A stretch of DNA of 64,000 nt, taken from Hydrangea macrophylla. Lineage: Eukaryota > Streptophyta > Magnoliopsida > Cornales > Hydrangeaceae. Of this stretch, positions 45,161 to 55,722 are shown piece by piece; positions within the stretch are counted from its first letter, which is position 1, and each line of letters starts with the position of its first letter. The notes beneath the pieces were generated by a model. That model was not told the DNA's origin. It was given only the letters and a program-made list of their open reading frames with translations, and made no database searches. A program made the translations under genes and the position numbers. The stretch covers positions 57,035,350-57,099,349 of the forward strand of contig CM066991.1 in NCBI GenBank assembly GCA_033977485.1, given 5' to 3'.

Positions 45161-45617
45161 GAGCCACAACTTTTTATTCACAACTTTTGTTCACAACTTT
45201 TTTATGTGTCTATCTCTATCATTATATGAACCCACTGGCACTCTGAAGTCCACTGACACTGTGGAACCCATCCGGAGAGAGAGAAATAGTGGCAGATGGA
45301 TGTAAGGGCCACAGCCCCCTTCAAAAATTACTAATGTTACACTATGAGCCAAAATATTTTGTATGGAAGCCCCTTTTGAAAATTGTAAAAGGGCCCCCTG
45401 ATTTTATGAAATTGTCATACTAAGCTCCATCTCTCCTATGTTTTTGTTTTAATTATAATATATATATATTTATAATATATATAAATATGTTCAAAATATA
45501 TATAAATTGGTCTAAAAAAATATTTCAAAACCCCCATACAGTAAGCCCTCCTGACTTGATTTTCTAAATCCGTCCCTGAATAGACATAAAAAAAATTATG
45601 AACAAAAAATTGTGCTC
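45161..45617. mobile_element. Probable MITE with an inner insertion
   Basis: GAGCCACAAC..TTTTTTATGTGTCTAT at the left and ATAGACATAAAAAAAATTAT..ATTGTGCTC at the right form imperfect inverted repeats of about 45 bp. Between them, about 45290-45590, GGATGTAAGGGCCACAGCCC and AAATCCGTCCCTG look like the ends of a second element. Confidence 0.45.
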
Positions 45618-46289
45618 AAATTAGTATTACCCATCATATAATGTATCTAAAGCAAAATGACCAAGTCTTATCCTATTTGAAAAGGATAACTTTATTTCAT
45701 TTCACCTTTGATAAATCAATCACTACACTCCCCAGTCACTCGGTCACGATCGAATATAGCTAGAAACAAATTAAACTAAAATAAAGTTCCTAAGGAACTT
45801 ACTCGGATCCCCCGCCTGAAAAATCTAAATAATATTTGTTTGGTTCTTTACATTGACAACCAGATCGCTTAGTCAGGTTGGCGAGGGCTCATAATTATTA
45901 ATGGGGAGGTTGTGAGTTCGAACTTTTTGAGAGATGATTAAAGCAGTCAATTGTTTTAAAGTGAGATATGACCTTCTTTGTGTATGCGTGTATTATTAAC
46001 CTCTAGACTACCAACACTGCTCATGATACTAAGGCGGTTAGAAATCTGAGATACAAAAAGAAAAAAAAAAAAAAAAAAACTTAGCATCGACTATTAAGAA
46101 ATAATAAAGTAGACCCTTTATATATTTAATGTAATGTTCAACAACCAGTAGTAGTAGGGGCGGCGTAACAGTATTGACTTTGTAAAACTTCAAACCAAGT
46201 CATACACAACTTGGAATACCCACGACGCGTTTCCTATTCTGATAAGTATACATATTATTAAAACTATATATATATATATATATATATAC
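45618..46289. other. Intergenic upstream of the small gene
   Basis: No coding frame. A poly(A) tract lies at about 46058-46079 and a (TA)n run at 46265-46288. It is the upstream region of the gene at 46417. Confidence 0.4.
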
Positions 46290-46400
46290 AAGGAGATATA
46301 AACTGCCCCTCAGGAACCCCAAACTTCTCAAGAACTAGAGCTGTGTTTACTGTAGAAACTAGAAAACACATACAGAGAGAGAGAGAGAGAGAGAGAGATT
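46290..46400 (+). promoter_or_regulatory. Core promoter and GA-rich leader of the 89-aa gene
   Basis: GATATAAAC at 46296-46304 is a plausible TATA box, about 120 bp before the ATG. The presumed 5' leader contains (GA)14 at about 46372-46398. GA repeats in plant leaders can bind BASIC PENTACYSTEINE proteins; use here is inference. Confidence 0.5.
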
Positions 46401-46416
46401 TGAAGAAGAAGAAAAT

Positions 46417-46613
46417 ATGTGTCCTCTAAGATTCATACTGGTGTTTTTATCAGCTGTATTGGCAGGCTATTTTGCTTGGAGAACGGCTCGTTCTTCCCAG
46501 GAATCCCACTTCATGATTTCAGATGATTCCGTACTGGAAAATAGTTCTTCCAAAGATAGTCAAGATTTTTATTTCATAAAGGTATGATTATGATTGGTTC
46601 TTATCTCTCTCTG

Positions 46614-46687
<74 letters not shown>

Positions 46688-46813
46688 ATTCTTGAATAAT
46701 ATTTTCAGGGGATTCAAAATGGATTCTGGGTATTTGTGGACATGGCCAGCGGGAAGTACTTGTGGAGGAGTCTGAGAGAGATGAAGATTGATGGCAATGT
46801 CAAGAGCTCTTAG
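46417..46813 (+). CDS. 89-aa small membrane-anchored plant protein (two exons)
   Basis: Exon 1 is 46417-46581 (55 codons), exon 2 is 46709-46813 (34 codons and TAG). The intron begins GTATGA and ends TTTTCAG and leaves the frame in phase 0. The protein starts MCPLRFILVFLSAVLAGYFA, a hydrophobic segment likely to be a signal anchor, followed by a Ser-rich acidic linker and a C-terminal part, GIQNGFWVFVDMASGKYLWR, with several Trp/Phe residues. This is a family of very short conserved plant proteins as far as I recognise it, but I know no proven function. The ATG is the first in the presumed transcript and splicing is canonical, so I am fairly confident that it is a real gene. It converges with the J-domain gene about 1.9 kb away. 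Confidence 0.8.
46608..46683 (+). repeat. (CT)n microsatellite filling most of the intron
   Basis: About 35 uninterrupted CT units occupy more than half of the 127-bp intron. Length is probably polymorphic. The pyrimidine run lies upstream of the 3' splice site. Confidence 0.95.
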
Positions 46814-47222
46814 CTAGAATCAACATCCAATATATCTGCAAACATGTGAATTGTCTCTTTATTTTCTTTTTCTTTTTCTCCCGAGGATGAAGTAGCTAAT
46901 GTTGACATTGTATTGCAAAGAATGTAAACATAATATTGTCTTCAGGGACATTATTTTTCTGAAGATTATACAAGGAAATATTTTGACATAGGGAGTTTTC
47001 TTCATTCATTAATTTGAGTGAGAATCAAAAGATAAGTCAGGTTTCAAATACTTTTCTTTTCTTTTTTTAAGAGGTTGGTTCACAGAGGAAACAAAGCTTC
47101 AAATTATTTCTCAATGGAAAGAATCAAAGTGACATACTTTAATTTAGATTTTACATAGTCAAAAGAAGAACTGGTCTCACAATCAAATGCCATGAGGGAA
47201 CTTTTGAAACTAATGATACAGC

Positions 47223-47270
<48 letters not shown>

Positions 47271-47770
47271 ACATTTCCTATGGTCAATGCTCGGAATAAA
47301 TATAAAAATTAGTAACAACAGAAAACTAGTATCTGTTCACAATGGAGATTAATATGATGTTCCAAATAAAAAAATAATTGCAATTAATGGTCTCTCTTTC
47401 AATGTAAACCGCTTTTCCTAATTACTTTTATAATTCCTTCTGAGGAAGATGAAAGTAGCTTAACAACCAAAAAAGGACTTGTTAATTAATATTCCAATCC
47501 AATCTCCAAATTGACATTTGAAAGTTGGAACTAATATTCCTAAACAAATAATAAGAGTAACATAAATTATGAATATAGGCATCAATTGTGTAGATATGCA
47601 AACACACACACACACACACACACACACCCCCCCCCCCCCCCCAATATACATGTGTCGTAATATGCACATGTCCATAAATAAATAAGTTAATATACAAACA
47701 CACCTCCAATTTCATCTCCGAGTATAGTTTTGCTCACCCAAAACAATAATAATACACATACACACATTAT
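46814..47770. other. 3' flank of the 89-aa gene and spacer
   Basis: Holds the presumed 3' untranslated region of the small gene. A (GA)n tract lies at about 47228-47267 and a compound microsatellite at 47597-47642. No further gene. Confidence 0.5.
47597..47642. repeat. (CA)n(C)n compound microsatellite
   Basis: About 14 CA units pass directly into a run of about 16 C. Frames read on the minus strand through this tract are artefacts. Confidence 0.95.
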
Positions 47771-47908
47771 TTCACACTTTTCCACATACAACAATTCTGG
47801 CCCTTTATTTCAATAGACCCCATGTGCTCTTGCGTGGGACCCATGTGAGATCTACATGGGATCCACTAAAATCAAGGTCAGGACTGTTGGGTGTGAAAAA
47901 GTGTGGAA
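47771..47908. mobile_element. Small MITE (~138 bp)
   Basis: TTCACACTTTTCCACATACA..ATTCTGGCC at the left and GGACTGTTGGGTGTGAAAAAGTGTGGAA at the right are imperfect inverted repeats of about 32 bp. No clear target duplication. Confidence 0.6.
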
Positions 47909-47950
47909 TCGTGTGTGTGTGTGTGTGTTATTAGTCCACCCAAAATTGTT

Positions 47951-48077
47951 TACCATTTGCTTGCCCTCCTCTCCCATTGGCTAATGCAATAGGGTCCAGT
48001 TACACTATTAATTAATTTTTATTTAATACCGAACCTCACTGCATTAGCCAATAAAAGAGGAGAGTGAACAAATAATA
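47951..48077. mobile_element. Foldback MITE (~127 bp)
   Basis: CTCCTCTCCCATTGGCTAAT..GCAATAGG and CACTGCATTAGCCAATAAAAGAGGAGAG are inverted repeats, and weaker pairing extends to ATTTGC/GAACAAAT outside. The middle is a short AT-rich loop. Confidence 0.65.
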
Positions 48078-48299
48078 CATAATTTGAGTGAGAAAAATGC
48101 ACTCTTTCATATATACAATTTCGTATTGGTGTCTACATTTATGCCAAAATTAGAGTCAATTCCTTTGCCAATATTATATCAATTATTATTTTCCAAAAGT
48201 ACCAATATTAGTGTCAACAGTGCATGATGCTACTATTTGCCAAGTAATTTCAAGGTCCTCAACCAAACACCAGCAAACTGGAAAGAGATGTAGGGAGGA

Positions 48300-48505
48300 G
48301 AGAGAAAAAATGCAAACTGGCAAATTTTTTTTTTTTTGACCTGGAATTTTGCAAATCAAATGAGGGAAAGATAGTAAATTTATTGTCATGGTCACTTTCG
48401 TTTCTCCACAAACACTGTCAAGGGGGGTCAGTGCAATTTTCCAAAATACGAAAGAGATCCGTGTAATTAAGTCATACCTCAAGGGAGTTGAGGGTAATTT
48501 ACCCA
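48300..48505. mobile_element. Partial Mutator-type MITE
   Basis: The right end, CAAGGGAGTTGAGGGTAATT followed by TACCC, and an inner repeat CAAGGGGGGTCAGTGCAATT resemble a common plant MITE with GGGTAAATTACCC ends. The left end is not clear. Confidence 0.4.
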
Positions 48506-48640
48506 AAAATCAATAATTCTACTGCTAGCATTTTATGTCAAAAGAAACACAGGAAGTATTTTGCAATTTCATCCAACAATTTTGGATACTCCGTATAAGT
48601 TCAATGAACTTCCTTGTAAAGGAAAGTCAGCACCAGATTT

Positions 48641-48646
48641 TTTATT
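48641..48646 (-). terminator. Polyadenylation signal of the J-domain gene
   Basis: AATAAA on the minus strand lies about 92-97 bp after the stop codon at 48738. Confidence 0.6.
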
Positions 48647-48737
48647 AAGACAAATATATGTACAAAATTATTGTTCAGAAGGAGAAAAAACAAATTCATT
48701 ACAGGCAAAGAAGCACAAGTAACACGAAGAATAGCTT

Positions 48738-49337
48738 TTAACTTGAATCAACTTGTAGCTTAATTGACATGTACAAAAGGGTAAGAAGTGCACCTTGTGG
48801 AATTGGGGCATACCTTGCCAGATTTGATCCAATCCACATGGCTACAACAACTAGAGCCACAACACTGCTGCTGGTTTTCCCACAAACCCAACTCGCAAAT
48901 GAGAGACACAGAGAAAGCAAAATCCCACTTCTCCCACCCAACATCCACGCAATCATATAACCCACTTTGTATCCGGAATCTAATTTACGATCAAGCAAAG
49001 CCATCAGGCTACTGAATGTGAGAGATAAGCAGGTCCCAATGGTCTGCATTAGAAACAGTAAGAGAAAGGCGGATTTAAGTACTTCAACGAAAGATCCTCT
49101 CTCTTCATCTGGGATTTCTTCCTCTTCAGATACTTCGTCGGATTCATAGTAAAAGGAAGAATTTCCATCTCTAGCACTATATTTTTCCCAATATCTCTCA
49201 CATTGCATTCTCCGCCTCAGATCAGCCCACCTATATATCCTAACACCATCTTCAAATTCAGGATTATAATCCCAGTTATCCTCTTCCGATTTGAGTGCTC
49301 GATCATACTGATTTCTTTTTGTTTCGCTGGATAACAC
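48738..49337 (-). CDS. J-domain membrane protein, last exon
   Basis: The exon starts after TTTTTGACAG with GTG TTA TCC, giving VLSSETKRNQYDRALK, the end of a J domain, and runs 199 codons to the stop. It is not an independent gene: the GTG is an ordinary Val codon. After the J domain come a charged region (YNPEFEDGVRIYRWADLRRR), an acidic segment (SDEVSEEEEIPDEER) at residues about 66-80, and a hydrophobic half with candidate membrane helices at about 86-113, 124-151, 156-174 and 181-193. J-domain proteins stimulate Hsp70 ATPase; a membrane-anchored one probably recruits Hsp70 to a membrane. A plastid location is possible but the N-terminus is not visible. I cannot assign a symbol. Confidence 0.85.
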   Translation of the reverse strand: MLSSETKRNQYDRALKSEEDNWDYNPEFEDGVRIYRWADLRRRMQCERYWEKYSARDGNSSFYYESDEVSEEEEIPDEERGSFVEVLKSAFLLLFLMQTIGTCLSLTFSSLMALLDRKLDSGYKVGYMIAWMLGGRSGILLSLCLSFASWVCGKTSSSVVALVVVAMWIGSNLARYAPIPQGALLTLLYMSIKLQVDSS

Positions 49338-49507
49338 CTGTCAAAAAATAACAATTTTGTCATTGGATCTTGCAAATATTAGTCTTAAGTTGGACAAATT
49401 CAAGAAATTTGTGGTTACTTCATACTAAAAGTGAAAAGCAATCCACTACGGATCCAAAAAGTGTATAACTTTTCGTTGTACACTTGAGGCATAGCATCTC
49501 ACGATGT

Positions 49508-50180
49508 TGTTTGTGATGAAAATATCCAGCCAATGTGAGAGTGCCACGTGGGATTCGACATGGCAGGACAGTTGATTGAGTTGGATATAACGCCGGAGCA
49601 GTTATGAACAGTTTCGCTGACTCATTCTATTCAAAACGATTAACTGCTAAAGGACACGTGTTGATCATTGTGGAGTAACTGAAAGAGCAGGTGTCAATTC
49701 AAGGATATGCCACGTGTAGGAGCAGTTACCAGTTTGAAAATAAGAGGGAACATTCAAATGAGACTACTGTGAATCCTCGACGCTTATAAATAGAAGTAGT
49801 TTGTGTTCGAAAGGAGATCCTGGAATCAACATCAACATATATCTTTCAATACATTTACTGTATTTTTATCTAGGCACTTAGATTTAGAAATAGAATACCT
49901 TCGAAATCATCTTCAAGGTTAGTTTGTAGTTTGTTTTAACTTAATAAAGTAGTTTGTTACTTTATTGTTTTATTTACTATTCTTATTTAGGAGGAGTTAT
50001 CAATTAGTTAGTTCGAAGTGCTCCAATTAGTTACATCTTTACACGCTTGAAGTTCATGTTAAGGCATCGAAAGTCTCAACAATCTGTCTGGTGAGGCGCA
50101 GTTTGGATAATCACACACACACACATTGGCAATACGCTTGTCTGGCACACTCGCACCCTTATAAATTTTCCAACCAAACA
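49508..50180 (+). mobile_element. 5' LTR of the intronic element
   Basis: TGTTTG..CAAACA ends. A TATA-like CTTATAAATAG lies near 49783. Confidence 0.93.
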
Positions 50181-50203
50181 TTTTTGGCACGTTCGGTGGG
50201 ACC
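50181..50203 (+). other. Primer-binding site of the intronic element
   Basis: TTGGCACGTTCGGTGGGACC starts a few bases after the LTR end, the normal place for the tRNA primer. Confidence 0.65.
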
Positions 50204-50216
50204 TTAGTGTCAAAAG

Positions 50217-52815
50217 ATGGCAAACAGAAACCTTCGAAGCAATAGGTCCGTTGACAACGCCAATGTTGGTGTTAATATTGCTGAGATTGGTGGTTCTCCA
50301 CACTAAGATCCTCAAAGCAGCAATACTGGGAATCATGTAAACACTAAAAACCCAGAAGTAGGAGTTGAGAATGTGAATCCGATTCCAAATAATGGGAATA
50401 TTGGTTCAGAAAATCAACATGACTTGGTGAATTAATTGACACCAACATTCGACCATTTGGGAAACATGATTCAGAATATTAATGTTCTTATCACTTCCCT
50501 TAACAACAACATGCCACAGTTTACACCAGCAATAGTGCCAAGTGGAAATCGTTCTGTAATTTGACAGAATGAAAGAGGTTATACCCATGGCTTATTTCAA
50601 TCAAATCCTATGATTCATGCAAATGGGCCTCCTTTTAGGCCTAATTCACAAGAAAGCTTCTATATGTCTGTCCCTATTAATACGCCTCCAATATTCGAAA
50701 GGATGCAAGGGAATCATATAGGACATGGTCAAGATCATATCAATAGATCAGTGAATATCGAATAACCTAGGCCTAGAAAAAATATAACAGGCCAAAATAG
50801 GAGAGTGAACAACAATCCTATATTCGAACCAGACCCTACAAGAATAGGAGTGGGTCGAAGGAATGAAAATCCCAAGAGGGTGGATAATATCCCCCAACCA
50901 CCTCCAATACCACCAATGTACCCTCCTATGGGTCAACCAGATTATCAACAACCACTTAATATTGTTGATAGAAATGACATGATTAATTTAATCCATGAGG
51001 TTTGTAGACCCATGGCTCGGGGAGTACAAACTCCAGTTTACAGAAAGCCTTATCCTGACTGGATTGATAGAATTGAATTCCCTAGGGGATTTAAATTCCC
51101 TACATTTGCCATGTTTGCTGGAGATGGGAGTTAGTCCACAGTTGAACATGTAGCAAAATTCATCAGTCAGTGTGCTGATGCAGGAAATAAAGAATATCTT
51201 AGGCTTCGTTTATTTCCAAATTCATTAACAGATACTGCATTCACTTGGTTTAATAATTTGGCCCCTAATTCGATCCATAATTGGACACAAATGGAAGAAT
51301 AATTCCATACTCAGTTTTTTCAGACAGAACCAAAGATGTCTATGGCTGATTTAGCCAGATTATGTCAAAAACCAGATGAAAAGGCTACGCAGTTCATAAA
51401 TAGGTTTAAGAGGGCTAGAAAAAAATGTAAAATCATTCTGCCAAAGCCTGAATTTGTAAAATTGGCTCAAAATAGTCTCGAATTTAGACTTCGAAAGAAA
51501 TTTGATACTTTAGAATTCAGAGATCTTGTTGAATTAACTGCTCGAGTCTCTAGATATGAGGCTCTGTTAGAAGAAGAAAACGAAAGGAATGCTTCTTCAT
51601 TACAAAACATATTACAAAGATCCTAATTATGAGATAGATGCTGCAGAAATAATAGGAAAAGAACTTTTCACATGTAAAAGTCTTGTGAAGAAAAATATTT
51701 CTGCTGAAGTATATAAATCTAAAGGATTATTCAAAAAATATTATTTTGATGTCTATAAGTTGGATGAAATATTTGATCATCTGTTAGAAGGAAAAATCAT
51801 CAAGTTGTCTGATGGGACAAAATTACCTTCTAATGATGAACTAAAGGGCAAAAAATACTTCAAGTGGCATAATTCTTGGACTCATTCAACTAATAACTTG
51901 TACTGTTTTTCGAGACAGGATTCAAGATCTGATCAAGAAAGGGAAGTTGAAGTTCCCTGAAAAATAGATGGGGGTTGATGAAGATCCAATCCCAGCAGTG
52001 CAAGAAGTGTCCATCAATGTCCATGACATTTCCCTCGAAAAGCTCTAGTCAAGGAAAGAGAAACTGCAAAATCAGAGGACCAAAAGAAAAGGCTCGAAGA
52101 AATAACAGAGAAAAGGCCTGAGTTGTCTGTGTTCAACCAGGAATATGCAAAGAACTTATGCATTGGTTGTGGGAAAAGATATGCTGAAATCTATGATGAA
52201 AGGGTTGGGGCCAAAACAGGCAGGAAAAACAAGCAACCCTCATTCGACCAAAAGAAGGTGAGTACTTCATATGAACCTCCATTTCAGCCAGTCATGAATG
52301 TTGGGAGAGGGCAGTTTAAAGGGCCAATTTACCAAGCCTCGACATATACTGGACCAGTGACAGCAAGGTATGCTCCAAGACCAATGGCTCCTTTTAAAGC
52401 CAATTTTTCGAGGAATTTTTATACTGGTCATTATGTTCGACCACCAAAGAGCATGCAGTATGGAAGACCAGGTTTATCCTATGCACCAAAGAAACATCAT
52501 ATGGTGCAAAAGGAAAGACAAACCCAGTTTGTACCATCAAAACTGGTACCAGCACATGTGGTACAAGTCGAGATGGACATGGAAACTTTGAATAAATCAC
52601 CAAAAGTTAGTGAGACATCACAATCAAATGAACCTGCATTGGTGCCAGGGGTGCCAAATTGGTTTGTCTTGCAAGATGATAGAGTCAAAAATATGATGGA
52701 ACAACAAGTTTCTCAAAACAAGAACAGGATGATCAAACCTCCTCATGTACAGAAGAATACATGGCGTGTGCTTCAACATCCTAAGGAAAAAAAAACTAAA
52801 AGATGGTTCCTGTGA
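50217..52815 (+). pseudogene. Gag of the intronic element (six nonsense codons, then frameshifts)
   Basis: From the ATG at 50217 one frame can be followed to 51626. Its internal stops are TAA 50304, TAA 50433, TGA 50562, TAA 50763, TAG 51132 and TAA 51300, each explained by C-to-T change of a Gln or Arg codon. The capsid part reads STVEHVAKFISQCADA, RLRLFPNSLTDTAFTWFNNL and CQKPDEKATQFINRFKRARK. After a frameshift near 51600 the next frame includes KGKKYFKWHNSWTHSTNN, equivalent to the Tat-type knuckle region seen at 2130-2180 with its first Cys lost. The rest to 52815 is low-complexity Pro/Tyr/Gln-rich sequence. Gag would package element RNA. Confidence 0.85.
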
Positions 52816-53351
52816 TAAATAGGACTCAGCAAAGGAGATTTCAGAGGAAATTTACTATGTGAAAGGAATTTTCCAGTATACAAACTCGAAGTCAAGAATT
52901 AGAAAATGAAATCGAAAGAGGTTACAGTGACATTTCGAGGCCTAATCCTAGGTTCGATCGAAATATGAAAGCTGATAATGATACTATGTCTGAGGAAAGT
53001 ATCATTAAAGCTAAAGTTTTAGAGTTGGAAAAGGCCATGAGCATTGATGAAGGGGATGAAGCAATGACAGTGGTAGAATCCCAAGTTTTGGGAAACACTA
53101 AGGTGAAACTTACTAATGAGACTGCCAAGAATGAGAATATGCATATCCAGTTTGGCACATTTCCAGAGCAAATGGAAGTCAATACTGCCACATTCATATT
53201 ACCAAAGATTTTCGAAGCAACAGAAAATCAACAAATGGACGAAGAAATGAAAATGTAAGCATCTACTGAAGATGTCTCTGCGGTAAATCTTCTTAAGTTC
53301 ATTTTCAATGATTGTAATTTTGTTTACTCATTCGAAGAACCATCGACAGAA

Positions 53352-53918
53352 ATGACTAAGCACCTTAAACCATTATATATAAACGCTTGTTTAAATGGAG
53401 TTCTTTTGAACAAAGTATTGGTTGATAATGGTGCTGCTGTCAATATTATCCCACAGAACACTTTGAAAAAGATTAATAAACAAAATTCGAAGTTGATACA
53501 GACTCACATTATGATATCAGGCTTTACTGGTGATAAGAAAAACACCAAAGGGGTAATACCTATCGAAACTATAGTAGGTTCGAACCAATCCAAGACTGCT
53601 TTCTTTGTGGTAGATGTTAGTCCTAGTTATCATGCCTTATTAGGAAGAGATTGGATTCATGCTAACCGATGTGTTCCTTGTTCAATGCATCAGAAATTGT
53701 TGCTTGTGAAGGAAAACTGTGAGATTGAAACAGTAAAGGCTGATACCCAGCCTTTTCATGCAAGTTCTAATTGTGTCGAAGCTCAATTATATCAGGAGAA
53801 TGTTAAACCAATTGACCTTAAAGAATCAGAAGATGAATCCCCAAAAGAAAATTGGGACATTTTGGCTGATATGCCATTTGGTTCTTTGGAACCATTAGAT
53901 GATGACAAGGTGGTCTAA
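53352..53918 (+). pseudogene. Aspartic protease of the intronic element (intact-looking frame)
   Basis: A 188-codon open frame contains VLVDNGAAVNIIP, the active-site region of Tat-type retropepsins with Asp kept, and the C-terminal HALLGRDWIHANR motif. It would cleave Gag. The upstream gag is interrupted, so no polyprotein can be made even though this segment is open. An open linker at 52965-53258 lies before it. Confidence 0.85.
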
Positions 53919-54097
53919 TGACTTACACACCTATAGAAATAGAAGATATGGAAGAGACCATTCGAATGGTCTTACAAAAGCTAATGATGGCTAATATGGA
54001 ATCAAGGATTGAAAAAGATTCAACCATAAATTGGTCAAATTATGTCTTTGAGGGAGATTCGCAAGAGTTATAGGATGTTGGCAGGAAAAAATTAGCT

Positions 54098-54415
54098 GTG
54101 CTGCTAGAGAATTCGATACAAGAAGTGTCACAGGATCCTTTATTGAAAGTCAATTTAGGATCAAATCAACAAAAAAGAATTACTTATCTAAGTTCAAAAC
54201 TTGGAAAGTGTGACCAAAGTAAATTGGTCGAGTTATTAAAAGAATTTCGAGATTGCTTTGCTTGGGATTATGATGAATTACCAGGACTCGAAAGAAGCTT
54301 AGTAGAGCATAAATTGCCTATCAAAGCTAGATACAAACCAGTAAAGCAGCAACCTCGAAGGATGACTCCAGAAGTCACTATGAAGATTGAGAAGAAGACA
54401 TGGTTAACAGGGTAG
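54098..54415 (+). pseudogene. Truncated RT N-terminus
   Basis: The frame gives LLKEFRDCFAWDYDELPGLE, then VEHKLPIKARYKPVKQQPRR, the conserved entry into a Ty3 RT. After KIEKK it ends, and about 200 bp later the 3' LTR starts. All of the RT palm, RNase H and integrase are missing. Confidence 0.85.
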
Positions 54416-54609
54416 ATTCGAAGTGACAAGCAAAGTTGAGAATTCAAGGATTAAGCAAGTACAGCGGCTTATGTGAAGGTTAATGAAGGCTTGGATCTTC
54501 AATTTAACCACGACGAGAAGGTTACATGAAAGTTTCAACTACCCGGCATGATATAGCCACGATCGTCATTATCATTTTTGAATCAAAAGGAAAATGGCGC
54601 GGGAGGTAA

Positions 54610-55279
54610 TGTTTGTGATGAAAATATCCAACCAATGTGAGGGTGCCACGTGGGATTCGACATGGCAGGACAGTTGATTGAGTTGCATATAACGCCGGAG
54701 CAGTTATGAACAGTTTCGCTGACTCATTCTGTTCAAAACGATTAACTGCTAAGGGACACATGTTGATCATTGTGGAGTAACTGAAAGAGCATGTGTCAAT
54801 TCAAGGATATGCCACGTATAGGAGCAGTTACCAGTTTGAAAATAAGAGGGAACATTCAAATGAGACTACTGTGAAGCCTCGACGCTTATAAATAGTAGTT
54901 TGTGTTCGAAAGGAGATCCTGGGATCAACATCAACATATATCTTTCAATCCATTTACTGTATTTTTATCTAGGCACTTAGATTTAGAAATAAAATACCTT
55001 CGAAGTCATCTTCAAGGTTAGTTTGTAGTTTGTTTTAACTTAATAAAGTAGTTTGTTACTTTATTGTTTTATTTACTGTTCTTTTTTAGGAGTAGTTATC
55101 AATTAGTTAGTTCGAAGTGCTCCAATTAGTTACATCTTTACACGTTTGAAGTCCTTGTTAAGGCATCGAACGTCACCACAATATGTCTAGTGAGGCGCAG
55201 TTTGGATAATCACACACACACACATTGGCAATTTGCTTGCCTGGCACGCTCGCACACTTATAAATTTTCCAACCAAACA
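54610..55279 (+). mobile_element. 3' LTR of the intronic element
   Basis: TGTTTGTGATG..AACCAAACA, preceded by a purine-rich AAAATGGCGCGGGAGGTAA that may act as polypurine tract, and followed by the target copy GATGT. Confidence 0.93.
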
Positions 55280-55424
55280 GATGTTGGCAGGGACTGTTAA
55301 CAAATAAATGATTCGAACATATCCGTAATATGGGTAATAATAGATCAACAAGGAAATTTAACAGATATTTTGTAATGAAATCAACATAATCTAATCACAT
55401 ATGACAATTATTCAGATATATTTA

Positions 55425-55539
55425 CAGTCCGGATCTTAAGCGGACCCCAAACAACGGCATTTTTAGCGACAAAATTTTCGTTGCTAAAAGCGAGTCCGTC
55501 CCAAACCCGTTCTTTTGGGTCCGCTTAAGATCCTCACCG
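55425..55539. mobile_element. 115-bp MITE with TA flanks
   Basis: Starts CAGTCCGGATCTTAAGCGGA and ends GGGTCCGCTTAAGATCCTCA then CCG. The inverted repeats pair over about 23 bp with a few mismatches. TA lies on both sides (55423-55424, 55540-55541). Confidence 0.8.
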
Positions 55540-55559
55540 TATATATATATACGAAAATT

Positions 55560-55722
55560 CTCTAAAGAGGGCGCCCTCTTTTTATTAAAGAGAGGACCTC
55601 TGTTTTGGCCGTCGGATCGTGTTTGCATTAAGGGTAATGTTGTCATTTCACATATTTAAACACGATCCGACGGTCAAAACAAAGGCCCTCTCTTTAATAA
55701 AGAGAGGGTGCCTTCTTTAGAG
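55560..55722. mobile_element. Foldback element with 65-bp arms
   Basis: Arms at 55560-55624 and 55658-55722 pair over 65 bp with six mismatches by eye, all transitions; the loop is 33 bp. Outer TATATATA tracts could be the target. The intron transcript could fold into a long hairpin here. Confidence 0.9.

Larger units (their letters stand above)
49508..55279 (+). mobile_element. Tat-like gag-pro LTR retrotransposon in the intron (5.77 kb)
   Basis: LTRs of 673 and 670 bp begin TGTTTGTGATG and end AACCAAACA. GATGT flanks the element at 49503-49507 and 55280-55284, a perfect 5-bp target duplication. Inside are a primer-binding-site-like stretch, gag, protease, the first ~50 residues of RT and then a jump to the polypurine region. 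By eye the LTRs differ at about 30 of 672 positions, so the insertion is not very recent. It is antisense to the host gene. Confidence 0.95.

Noticed and set aside
47460..47715. Minus-strand frames rich in Gly and Val-Cys
   Set aside because: They translate the (CA)n(C)n microsatellite.
48738..49337. Stand-alone 199-codon gene starting with GTG
   Set aside because: The exon begins directly after a splice acceptor and continues a J domain from the exon at 60008-60076.
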